A DNA stretch of 64,000 nucleotides. Origin: Winogradskyella epiphytica. Its GTDB lineage: Bacteria > Bacteroidota > Bacteroidia > Flavobacteriales > Flavobacteriaceae. Below, piece after piece: positions 51,718 to 59,693 of this stretch. Within the stretch, counting starts at the first letter, position 1. Every line of letters begins with the position of its first letter. Position numbers and translations under genes: made by a program. The stretch spans positions 248,001 to 312,000 of the forward strand of contig NZ_QJTD01000001.1 of the NCBI RefSeq assembly GCF_003217215.1, given 5' to 3'. The notes beneath the pieces are model-generated. The model did not search any database. It saw nothing but the letters and a program-made list of their open reading frames with translations, and was not told where the DNA came from.

Positions 51718-53109
51718 CTAGTATCCCAAAATTCCTAAAAGGTTTTCACTCTTTTGTTGCTCTGCAAACACTTTAGTGCTTAAGTTTCCATCCTCATCAC
51801 GTTGAATTAAAACGTGTTTTGGAGTTGGAATTAAACAGTGTTGTAAACCTCCAAAGCCACCTATGGTCTCTTGGTAAGCCCCTGTATTAAAGAAGCCAAG
51901 ATATAAAGGTTTTTCTTTACTATATTTAGGTAAATAAATAGCGTTAACGTGTTGTTCACTGTTGTAGTAATCGTCACTATCACAAGTTAACCCTCCTAGA
52001 AGCACGCGCTCATAACTATCGTACCAACGGTTAATTGGCAACATAATGAAACGTTTGTTAATCGCCCAAGTATCTGGTAATGTAGTAATGAAAGATGAGT
52101 TTATCATATTCCACTTCTCACGATCGTTTTGTTGCTTTTGGTAAAGCACTTTATAAATAGCGCCTCCACTTTCTCCTACAGTAAAACTACCGAATTCCGT
52201 AAAAATATTTGGTGTTGCTACGTCTTCTTCTTCACAGACTAATTTGATTTGGTTTACGATTTCATCAACCATATACGCATAATCAAAATCGAAAGCTAGT
52301 GAGTTTTTAATTGGGAATCCGCCACCAATATTCAAACTATCTAAAGTTGGACAAATTTTCTTTAAAGCTGTATATACCTTTAAACACTTAGTTAATTCGT
52401 TCCAGTAATAGGCATTATCTCTAATTCCAGTATTAATAAAGAAGTGAAGCATTTTTAATTCAACTTTTTTATTATTCTGAATTTGATTCTTGTAGAAAGG
52501 TACAATGTTTTTGTAGCCAATTCCTAAACGAGATGTATAAAACTCAAATTTCGGCTCTTCTTCCGAAGCAATTCTTATACCTACTTTAAATTTACCGTTA
52601 ATCTCTTGAGATAATAAATCTATTTCTTCATAGTTATCTATGATAGGAATACAGTTTTTATGCCCCTCGTTAATAAGATCTGCAATATTTGTAATGTATT
52701 GATCACGCTTAAAACCATTGCTTAATACATAAGTTTTATCTGTGATTTTACCTTCTTTTTTTAATGATTTTACAATATCAATATCAAAAGCCGAAGAGGT
52801 TTCAATATGAATATCATTAGATAATGCTTCATCTAAAACGTGCTTAAAGTGCGAACTTTTAGTACAGTAGCTATAGTTGTAATTACCTTTGTAATCGTAC
52901 TTTTCAAAAGCTTCAGCAAACCATTTTTTGGCTCTTTGAATGTTATTAGATATTTGTGGTAAATAAGTAAATTTTAAAGGTGCTCCATGTTCTTCAACCA
53001 ATTTCATTAGGTCGATATCATGGAAACGCAGCTCTTTGTCCTCAAGTCTAAATTCGTCTTGTGGAAAGTGAAAGGATTGATCGATAAGATCAATGTATTT
53101 ATTGTTCAT
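51718..53109 (-). CDS. speA: Arginine decarboxylase, PLP fold-type III
   Basis: The 463-residue protein is a fold-type III (alanine-racemase-like) decarboxylase converting arginine to agmatine. It shows the PLP lysine region YNYSYCTKSSHFKHVLDE (Lys in CTKSS), HFFINTGIRD, LNIGGGFPIKN, FTEFGSFTVGE and the catalytic-loop Cys in GGLTCDSDD. It is shorter than the E. coli biosynthetic SpeA (about 650) and typical of the Bacteroidota version. The ATG at 53109 is preceded by a long leader that starts at a good promoter near 53400. It begins the operon with speB, the DHS-like gene and the GNAT/nitrilase gene. Confidence 0.92.
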   Translation of the reverse strand: MNNKYIDLIDQSFHFPQDEFRLEDKELRFHDIDLMKLVEEHGAPLKFTYLPQISNNIQRAKKWFAEAFEKYDYKGNYNYSYCTKSSHFKHVLDEALSNDIHIETSSAFDIDIVKSLKKEGKITDKTYVLSNGFKRDQYITNIADLINEGHKNCIPIIDNYEEIDLLSQEINGKFKVGIRIASEEEPKFEFYTSRLGIGYKNIVPFYKNQIQNNKKVELKMLHFFINTGIRDNAYYWNELTKCLKVYTALKKICPTLDSLNIGGGFPIKNSLAFDFDYAYMVDEIVNQIKLVCEEEDVATPNIFTEFGSFTVGESGGAIYKVLYQKQQNDREKWNMINSSFITTLPDTWAINKRFIMLPINRWYDSYERVLLGGLTCDSDDYYNSEQHVNAIYLPKYSKEKPLYLGFFNTGAYQETIGGFGGLQHCLIPTPKHVLIQRDEDGNLSTKVFAEQQKSENLLGILGY

Positions 53110-53428
53110 GTTGTTTATTAAATATTCAAGTGTAAATTAATATAATATATGCGTAATCTTGTTAAATTTACGTTATATCAAACTTGAATTCTACTTTGCG
53201 TAGTAGGTATAAAGCCATAGATATGCTGGCTGGCAGTTATTGCAGAAGCGGAAGTTAGCTCTAAAATTCGGTTACTCATCTTATAAGCAGCTTTTGAATA
53301 TGACTTCCTAATTTTCAAAAGCCCGAACATAAAAACATATTTCAATTGTTCAGCTAAAATTGGCTTTATAATCTTTTTGATTGGCACCAATTTACACTGC
53401 AAATGTAATTTATTTTTCAATACACAAA
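53110..53428 (-). promoter_or_regulatory. speA promoter and long leader with a candidate leader peptide
   Basis: On the minus strand TTTG (53428-53425) and TACATTTG (53407-53400), 17 bases apart, form a promoter. Transcription would begin near 53393 and leave about 280 bases before speA. Within it, an ATG at 53279 opens a 33-codon frame to 53178, ending SASAITASQHIYGFIPTTQSR-IQV. A longer form could start at ATG 53330. The stop lies 68 bases before speA. CTACT/AGTAG (53191-53206) forms a small hairpin at the frame's end. Control by arginine or polyamines is plausible. The next 250 bases (53429-53677) hold nothing I can name. Confidence 0.5.
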
Positions 53429-53677
53429 ACTTTTTTTATTATTTTTTTAATATTTTTTATACCCCTGATTACCAAATGGTTTACACCTCTAATTTGATCA
53501 TTTTAAAATCAATTTATTTGATTATAAGTATAAGGCATTTGTCAATTAAACCTAAAACATCTCATTTTTAAAATTAATTCAGACATATAACTCCTTATTA
53601 CAGAATGAATTAAAATTTTTGTAGCGAAATTTACCCGTTTATCAACCGAAACCTTTCATAAATAGGCGTTTAAATCG

Positions 53678-53685
53678 TATCTTTG
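53678..53685 (+). promoter_or_regulatory. Candidate -7 box for the azurin-like gene
   Basis: TATCTTTG matches TAnnTTTG exactly, 18 bases before the ATG at 53704. It overlaps the in-frame TTG at 53683, which therefore cannot be the start codon. Confidence 0.6.
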
Positions 53686-53703
53686 CTAAAAATAATTTTT
53701 ATT

Positions 53704-54228
53704 ATGAATACAACTAAATTCACATTCAAAACCTTAGTACTTACTCTATGTTTAGCATGTTTCTTTTCATGCGGTGACGACAAGAAGAAGGAAACTACAG
53801 AACAGCCAGTAAAAACTGAAAAGAAAGAAGAAGTGTCTCAACCTAAGACTATTGAAATCACTCTTAATTCTGATGACAACATGAAGTTTGATTTGTCTAC
53901 GATTAACGTATACGAAGGTCAAACGGTAACTTTAAAGTTAGTTCACACAGGAGAGATGTCTAAAGATGTTATGGGACATAACTTTGTACTTTTAACTCAA
54001 GGTACTTCAGTATCTGAGTTTGGAAATTCAGTAGTGGAATTAAAGGATAACGATTACATTCCGGAAGATACTAGCAATATCATTGCCCACACCAAATTAA
54101 TTGGAGGTGGAGAAAGCGATACTATTACTTTTGAAGCTCCAGCTAAAGGAATTTATGATTTCTTATGTTCGTTCCCTGGACATTACGCTATAATGAAAGG
54201 TAAATTTATCGTTAGAGAAAATAAATAA
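53704..54228 (+). CDS. Azurin-like blue copper lipoprotein
   Basis: The 174-residue protein has a lipobox (LACFFSC, lipidated Cys23), a charged linker (DDKKKETTEQPVK) and a cupredoxin domain (about residues 55-172). The type I copper ligands are visible: His in MGHNFVLL, then Cys, His and Met in CSFPGHYAIMKG. It would carry electrons at the outer face of a membrane, for example to a terminal oxidase. The start at 53704 follows from the lipobox position and the promoter box. A terminator hairpin follows. Confidence 0.92.
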   Translation: MNTTKFTFKTLVLTLCLACFFSCGDDKKKETTEQPVKTEKKEEVSQPKTIEITLNSDDNMKFDLSTINVYEGQTVTLKLVHTGEMSKDVMGHNFVLLTQGTSVSEFGNSVVELKDNDYIPEDTSNIIAHTKLIGGGESDTITFEAPAKGIYDFLCSFPGHYAIMKGKFIVRENK

Positions 54229-54261
54229 GAGATTATAAGTCTAAATTTTCTTTATAGATTT

Positions 54262-54297
54262 AAAAATAGCATCAGGACTCCCGATGCTATTTTTTTT
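54262..54297 (+). terminator. Intrinsic terminator after the azurin-like gene
   Basis: AAAAATAGCATC (54262-54273) pairs with GATGCTATTTTT (54283-54294), with an inner GG/CC pair around ACT. A T-run reaches 54297. Confidence 0.9.
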
Positions 54298-54410
54298 ATT
54301 GAACAAAGATGACTTCAAATTCTAAGCAGAAATGTGTTCTAAATTAATTTTAGTACATTAATGACTTGTTATCTAAATTAATCGAATTATCACCTAAACT
54401 ATTGCATATT

Positions 54411-54653
54411 ATGACTGACTTATTAATGATTGGACCATGGCAATTGATAATTATTGGCTTAACCCTTTTGGGATTCGTATTCACTTTGGTAGCACTTATC
54501 GATATATTAAAAAGTGACTTTAAAGGGAATAATAAAATTGTGTGGGTCTTAGTTGTACTTTTTGGCAGTCTCTTAGGCGTTATATTATATTTCGTTATAG
54601 GTAAAAATCAGAAAGTAGGTTTCAATGACAACAATCCAAGCCTGAACCAATAA
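54411..54653 (+). CDS. Small membrane protein with PLDc_N-like domain
   Basis: The 80-residue product has two membrane helices (WQLIIIGLTLLGFVFTLVALID and VWVLVVLFGSLLGVILYFVIG) around DILKSDFKGNNKI, ending in a Lys-rich segment. This is the phospholipase D N-terminal (PLDc_N) two-helix domain found as a stand-alone protein in many bacteria. The function is unknown. I place the start at ATG 54411 (MTDLLMIGPW); ATG 54426 or a TTG at 54366 are alternatives. Confidence 0.75.
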   Translation: MTDLLMIGPWQLIIIGLTLLGFVFTLVALIDILKSDFKGNNKIVWVLVVLFGSLLGVILYFVIGKNQKVGFNDNNPSLNQ

Positions 54654-54674
54654 TTCAACATATATACCATAAAA

Positions 54675-54724
54675 AAAAGGTAATTACCTCCACAGTTTCA
54701 CACTGTTATTGGTAATTACCTTTT
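54675..54724. terminator. Bidirectional terminator between convergent genes
   Basis: AAAAGGTAATTACC (54675-54688) and GGTAATTACCTTTT (54711-54724) are perfect 14-base inverted arms. An inner ACAGT/ACTGT pair lies in the loop, and A and T runs flank both sides. It sits between the PLDc_N gene and the pseudouridine synthase homologue. Confidence 0.92.
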
Positions 54725-54753
54725 ATATTTAACTTATCGTTTTAAGCTGTTTA

Positions 54754-55599
54754 TTACATCATCTTCAAGGTATTCACCTCTTGTTCTGTAAGATGTTTCC
54801 AATGTCCTCTAGGAATGTCTTTTTTAGTTAAATGACCTATTGCAACACAGTCGATTTTTACAATATCATAATTCAGATGATCGAATATAGTACGTAAAAT
54901 GGTGTTTCCTGTATTCTTAATTTTAATTCCTATTTTGTTTTTAGATTCTTCTTTGATATAACTTACTTCTTCTACAGAGACTAGCTTCCCATCAATTTTG
55001 AATCCTTCTTGAATCTTCTTTAAATCTTCAAATTTTAAGTTCTTATCTAATTCTACTTGAAATAATCTTGGTACTCCGTGTTTTGAATTAGTGAATTTCT
55101 GAACGATCTTATCGTCGTTAGTAAACAAAATCAACCCAAGTGAGTTTCTTCCTAAACGACCAATTGGCTTAATGTTAGCATTTGTAGCATTTGCGACTAA
55201 ATCCATAACTGTTCTCCCTTTACCTTCAGCCGTTGTTGTGGCAAAGCCCTTTGGTTTGTTTAATAATACGTAAACCTTCGCCTCTGGAGTAATACGTTGA
55301 CCGTCGTATCTCACCTCATCAGTTCGTTTTACTTTATAACCCATTTCGGTTATAATTTTACCATTAACCGTTACTAACCCAATCGCAATATTTTCATCGG
55401 CCTCACGACGTGAACATATTCCTGAATTGGCAATGTATTTATTTAAACGAATTTCGTCTGGATTAGACGATTTCGTCACTGCTGTTTTCTTTTTTACAGG
55501 GGCATTCCCTCGAGCAAAGCTTTTGGATTTGCTGTTAGCATTTCCTCTTCCTGACGTTTTTCCTTTTCCCTTTCCTTTGCTATCTTGATTTCTACTCAT
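54754..55599 (-). CDS. RsuA/RluB-family pseudouridine synthase homologue lacking the catalytic Asp
   Basis: The 281-residue protein has a basic, Ser/Lys-rich N-terminal extension (about residues 1-48), an S4 RNA-binding domain (RLNKYIANSGICSRREADENI) and a pseudouridine synthase domain. Active enzymes of the family have GRLD followed by T-x-G-L-L-L-x-T-N-D. Here it reads IGRLGRNSLGLILFTNDD, with GGA coding Gly at the Asp position. The rest, including VYVLLNKPKGFATT and the tail RGHWKHLTEQE, is intact. It may bind rRNA without modifying it. Sequence error is less likely, since the codon would need a point change, but it should be checked. Confidence 0.9.
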   Translation of the reverse strand: MSRNQDSKGKGKGKTSGRGNANSKSKSFARGNAPVKKKTAVTKSSNPDEIRLNKYIANSGICSRREADENIAIGLVTVNGKIITEMGYKVKRTDEVRYDGQRITPEAKVYVLLNKPKGFATTTAEGKGRTVMDLVANATNANIKPIGRLGRNSLGLILFTNDDKIVQKFTNSKHGVPRLFQVELDKNLKFEDLKKIQEGFKIDGKLVSVEEVSYIKEESKNKIGIKIKNTGNTILRTIFDHLNYDIVKIDCVAIGHLTKKDIPRGHWKHLTEQEVNTLKMM

Positions 55600-55780
55600 A
55601 TTGTTTTCCCTAAAAAACGGGAAGTATTTTAATTAGTATTCTGTTAAAATTATTTATAAAATAAACTTATTTAATAAATAATGGCACAAAGGTATAACAT
55701 TAGTTAACATCTTCAACCTAAATATCAAAGTTGTTTGAATCTACAAGCGTTCAGATCACTAAGAAATGGTTTACAGAGAA

Positions 55781-56683
55781 TTATATTCTATTTAATACAA
55801 TTGAGACATCTATCAGTAGAATAGAAAATACACCAGCCACAATGATGAATTTTAAAATATTATGAAGAAGGAGGTAATGATTTTTATTACTCGATTTTAA
55901 GAGGATCACCAAGTACAATAAAATTAGTACAATGCTGAGATAAAAGAAATAGTACATATGGCCAATCTCAAAAAACAAAATGAGTATTATAGCCGAAATA
56001 ATAGTTAGTACAGCAACAATACTGAGCATTAATTTTGAAACTTTTTCTCCATATACTACCGGTACTGTTCTGTAGTTTAAAGCTAAATCTCCTTTAATAT
56101 TTGCTAAATCTTTGGTCAATTCTCGCATTGATATTAAAAGAAATAAAAATATAGCATGTGCAAAGACGACTCTTTCAAAATTATGATAATAGATAAATAT
56201 GGCGAAAAATGGAGTAACCGTAAGTATTGCTGAAACAATATTTCCAATAATTGGTTGCTTTTTTAAACGATGGGAATAGAACCAAATGGCAAAGATGTAG
56301 GAGGCGAAAAATATCACTGCTTTAAAGGATACATAACTCGCAAATACCACGGCCAAGAAATTAAGCACAAAATAAAACGACAGTTTGGTATTCTGACTTA
56401 CCAATCGGTCGAGCATTGTTTTTCTCGGCTTATTGATTAAATCTTTTTCAGAATCATAGAAATTATTGATGATATAACCTCCAGCTATAGTCGCCGAAGA
56501 CGCTAAAACAAGCATTAGCAAGTTAACATCTAACAGAACTTCTCTTACAGGAATGTGATGCGCAAAAATATAAATGGAAGCCAAGTATTGCGCAATAACC
56601 ACCACCAAAATATTATACCCTCTAACAACAGAAAATAGACTGAAAAATTTTAGAAGAATGTGTTTCTGTCTACGTGAAAGCAT
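55781..56683 (-). CDS. UbiA-family prenyltransferase
   Basis: The 300-residue membrane protein has about eight helices and the first Asp-rich motif NNFYDSEKDLINKPRKTM (N-x2-x-D-x3-D). A second, weaker motif is near the helix LTKDLANIKGDLALNYRTVP. Relatives in flavobacteria are called geranylgeranylglycerol-phosphate geranylgeranyltransferase-like. The aromatic or lipid acceptor cannot be told from the sequence. It is on the same strand as and near the mevalonate genes, which make its isoprenoid donor. Confidence 0.87.
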   Translation of the reverse strand: MLSRRQKHILLKFFSLFSVVRGYNILVVVIAQYLASIYIFAHHIPVREVLLDVNLLMLVLASSATIAGGYIINNFYDSEKDLINKPRKTMLDRLVSQNTKLSFYFVLNFLAVVFASYVSFKAVIFFASYIFAIWFYSHRLKKQPIIGNIVSAILTVTPFFAIFIYYHNFERVVFAHAIFLFLLISMRELTKDLANIKGDLALNYRTVPVVYGEKVSKLMLSIVAVLTIISAIILILFFEIGHMYYFFYLSIVLILLYLVILLKSSNKNHYLLLHNILKFIIVAGVFSILLIDVSIVLNRI

Positions 56684-56811
56684 GCCTCTTATTTCTTATG
56701 TTTTGAAGTAGAACAATGGAATACTTTAGGCATCTTTTAAATTATCTTAGGGACTTATAACTATTTAACAATCGAGACTAAATCCACATTGAGTTAAATG
56801 CAAATATGAAA

Positions 56812-57741
56812 CTAGAAATTATAAACGACCTCTAGTTTTTGTCCAGCTAAAGCTTCTTTTGCTTTATCAATATTCTCGGTAAAGCCTAAAATATAGCCTC
56901 CACCACCAGACCCACATAATTTTAAATAGTAGTCGTTTGTTTCAATACCTTTTTTCCATAGCTCGTGGAACTGAGCAGGAATCATAGGTTTAAAATTATT
57001 AAGCACCACTTTAGACAATTGCTTAGTATTCTTAAATAATGATTTCATATCCCCTTTCAAGAAATCATCTACACAAGCATCTGTATGTTTTATAAATTGA
57101 TCTTTAAGCATACTGCGGAAACCTTCGTTTTTCATGTTCTCCATAAAAATACTCACCATTGGTGCCGTTTCGCCCACTATCCCGCTATCTAATAAAAACA
57201 CAGCGCCTTTGCCTTCAGCCTTTTGCGATGGAATCCCAGTAGCTTCAATATTATCTTGAGAATTGATTAATATAGGAAGGCTCAAATAACTATTTAAAGG
57301 ATCTAATCCAGAAGACTTACCATGAAAAAACGATTCCATTTGCGAAAAAATCGCTTTTAGTTTTAACAACTTTTCGCGTGTTAAATTTTCTAAAACTGTA
57401 ATCTTATCGATGGCATATTTATCATAAATAGCAGCCACTAAAGCACCACTACTCCCTACGCCATAACCTTGCGGAATTGAAGAGTCAAAATACATTCCTG
57501 CATCTACATCTTGCTGTAAGGTTTCAATATCGAAAGTGACCAAACTCTTATCTAATCCCTTTAAATGCGACACAAAACGTTTTAAGCTTTCATTAGACTC
57601 TTGCGCTTGTTTCGTAGGATTTTCATCTACTTTAAGTGCGCCATTATAAAAATTATAAGGAATAGATAATCCTTTAGAGTCTTTGATAATTCCGTATTCA
57701 CCGAATAGCAGAATTTTAGAATAAAATAATGGTCCTTTCAT
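56812..57741 (-). CDS. GHMP kinase, probably mevalonate kinase
   Basis: The 309-residue protein starts KGPLFYSKILLFGEYGII and has the GHMP ATP loop PQGYGVGSSGALVAAIYDKY (about residues 91-110). It also has FHGKSSGLDPLNSY and the third motif CGSGGGGYILGF. It lies 77 bases from the diphosphomevalonate decarboxylase gene on the same strand, so mevalonate kinase is the best call. Phosphomevalonate kinase cannot be excluded by motif alone, and no second kinase is in the window. Confidence 0.85.
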   Translation of the reverse strand: MKGPLFYSKILLFGEYGIIKDSKGLSIPYNFYNGALKVDENPTKQAQESNESLKRFVSHLKGLDKSLVTFDIETLQQDVDAGMYFDSSIPQGYGVGSSGALVAAIYDKYAIDKITVLENLTREKLLKLKAIFSQMESFFHGKSSGLDPLNSYLSLPILINSQDNIEATGIPSQKAEGKGAVFLLDSGIVGETAPMVSIFMENMKNEGFRSMLKDQFIKHTDACVDDFLKGDMKSLFKNTKQLSKVVLNNFKPMIPAQFHELWKKGIETNDYYLKLCGSGGGGYILGFTENIDKAKEALAGQKLEVVYNF

Positions 57742-57818
57742 ATGTATTGAGCTGTTTCCTTAAACAAATATACGTTTTTATATCATATTTGGTTTGCAAT
57801 CAATGCTTCAGAGCAAAA

Positions 57819-58925
57819 TTATTCCATAATAAGTTCGGCTCCTTTACCAATTTGGTCGCAAATATAATGTCCGTTTTCACAAAAACTCGCCAATTCTGTT
57901 TGAATAAATTTCAGGATAACGACCTTTTCGCTTTCCGGATATAGTAAATGAACATTGGCACCTGCATCAAGCGTAAAACAAACTTTAGAATTTGTCTTTT
58001 CTCGGTAAGCCCATATTTTATTGATAATTTCTAAGGTATTAGGTTTCATTAAAATGAAATAAGGCATACTCGTCATCATCATAGCATGAAGTGTTAAGGC
58101 TTCACTTTCTACAATTTTCACAAAAGCATCTAAATTCCCAGAAGCAAGAATAGCTTTTAATTTTGCTAAATTCTCGTGAGCTTGAGAAAAGCGCTCCTTA
58201 GCAAATGGATGACCGAACATTAATTTGTGGCCAACCGTACTGCTAACTTGTTTTTCCCCTTTATCCACTAACAAAATAGTGTCTTGATAGTTTTTGAAGT
58301 TGTCATGTACTTCTCCTTCGAACTTCACACCGTATAAGTCCGAACTGTCCGAAACACTTTCGGTCTCACCCCAAACTACTAATTCACCTTCAATACTTCG
58401 ACAGGCACTTCCTGAACCTAATCTTGCCAAGAATGACGCCTTTTGGTTGAAATATGCGTTGTGAGATTCTTCGCTTTCATTTGAATTAGTATCCTTGGTG
58501 AGTTCTTTTTCAATACTCATTAAACATAAAGCGATTGCCGACATTCCTGATGCGGAAGACGCAATCCCAGAACTATGTGGAAAGGTGTTGGAAGTGTCAA
58601 TTTTGAAATGATAATTCCTTAAAAATGGCATATAGGTCTCAATCCTTTCAAAAAATGTTTGAATCTTAGGCTTAAAGGCTTCGTTTTTCTCACCTTCAAA
58701 ATAGACATCAAAACTAAAATTAGTATCCTCTTTTTTGGTATAGGTAATTTCCGTGATGGTTTTACAGTCTGAAAGTGTAAAACTAATCGATGGATTTTCA
58801 GGAATTTGATTTCCCTTTTTTCCCCAATATTTCACCAGCGCTATATTGCTCGGTGATGCCCATTTTACCGAGCCTGTTTCAATAGTAGTGTGATATGATT
58901 TTAGAATGAAATCTTGTGCTGTCAT
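57819..58925 (-). CDS. mvaD: Diphosphomevalonate decarboxylase
   Basis: The 368-residue GHMP enzyme decarboxylates mevalonate diphosphate to isopentenyl diphosphate. It shows WASPSNIALVKYWGKKGNQIP with PENPSISFTLSD, the ATP loop SSGIASSASGMSAIAL, a GSGSACRS segment and the catalytic Asp in CFTLDAGANVHLL. This places the organism among bacteria with a mevalonate pathway, as flavobacteria are. It begins five bases after the DUF1697 gene. Confidence 0.93.
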   Translation of the reverse strand: MTAQDFILKSYHTTIETGSVKWASPSNIALVKYWGKKGNQIPENPSISFTLSDCKTITEITYTKKEDTNFSFDVYFEGEKNEAFKPKIQTFFERIETYMPFLRNYHFKIDTSNTFPHSSGIASSASGMSAIALCLMSIEKELTKDTNSNESEESHNAYFNQKASFLARLGSGSACRSIEGELVVWGETESVSDSSDLYGVKFEGEVHDNFKNYQDTILLVDKGEKQVSSTVGHKLMFGHPFAKERFSQAHENLAKLKAILASGNLDAFVKIVESEALTLHAMMMTSMPYFILMKPNTLEIINKIWAYREKTNSKVCFTLDAGANVHLLYPESEKVVILKFIQTELASFCENGHYICDQIGKGAELIME

Positions 58926-58930
58926 GCTCT

Positions 58931-59467
58931 TTATTTATCTGCCGACAAAGATAAGAGTTTTATCATTGTTTTATAGTTTCTGGCAGTGGCATTGACATTC
59001 AATTTTTGTTCGAAATAATTGAGGTTAAATTTAGACTTACCATAACCTTTTTCACAGTACAGATAAATGCAATCGTTTAAAATAACGAATTCATCATTAG
59101 GATATGTTTTTTCTGAAACCTCATTTATTAAACTAGGCTTTGGAATTTTACTGAGCAGAACGAAGTAGCTCAACACTTTTTTGTCTTCAGAAAACGGACA
59201 CTTTTTTAATATCCGAGCTAGATTGTCCACAGTTTTAACAATAACAGGAACTTCAAAACTAAAATGATCTAAAATTGAATTTTGAATATCTTTTTCCAAC
59301 AATTCTAAATTATTAATTGAAGATTGAAAAATCACATTCCCGGATTGGATATAAGTCTGTACATTTTCCAATCCCATATTTGTCAATATACTTCTAAGTT
59401 CAGCCATTGGAATTTTCTTATGTCCACCAACATTGATTCCCTTTAGGAGCGCTATATAGGTTTTCAT
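58931..59467 (-). CDS. DUF1697-family protein
   Basis: The 178-residue protein has the DUF1697 signature YIALLKGINVGGHKKIPMAE, QTYIQSGNVIFQS, VPVIVKTVDNLARIL and the late ATARNYKTMIKLLSL. The domain is widespread without a known activity. It sits five bases ahead of mvaD on the same strand, so it may share a transcript, but no link to isoprenoids is known. Confidence 0.88.
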   Translation of the reverse strand: MKTYIALLKGINVGGHKKIPMAELRSILTNMGLENVQTYIQSGNVIFQSSINNLELLEKDIQNSILDHFSFEVPVIVKTVDNLARILKKCPFSEDKKVLSYFVLLSKIPKPSLINEVSEKTYPNDEFVILNDCIYLYCEKGYGKSKFNLNYFEQKLNVNATARNYKTMIKLLSLSADK

Positions 59468-59664
59468 CTAAATTTAATTTTAACAGTCATAACTATTAAA
59501 AATACTATAACTAGACTATTGTTCAATCTTTTACGAAAATTATTCAGAACACAAATCACTTAACACAAACCATACTTACTTGAATTTCAGCCCGTTAATC
59601 CGTAGACATGATTTACAACTCTTATTAATAAAGATCCTGCCTAAAATAAATAATTAAAAAAGGT

Positions 59665-59672
59665 TAGATTTG
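59665..59672 (+). promoter_or_regulatory. Candidate -7 box for the hybrid histidine kinase
   Basis: TAGATTTG is an exact TAnnTTTG match, 21 bases before the ATG at 59694. No clear -33 element. Confidence 0.5.
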
Positions 59673-59693
59673 CACCCCTAATTAATTCAAAAC

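Noticed and set aside
53178..53420. 80-codon protein gene upstream of speA
   Set aside because: Its ATG lies upstream of the predicted transcription start; only the shorter leader-peptide form is kept as a candidate.
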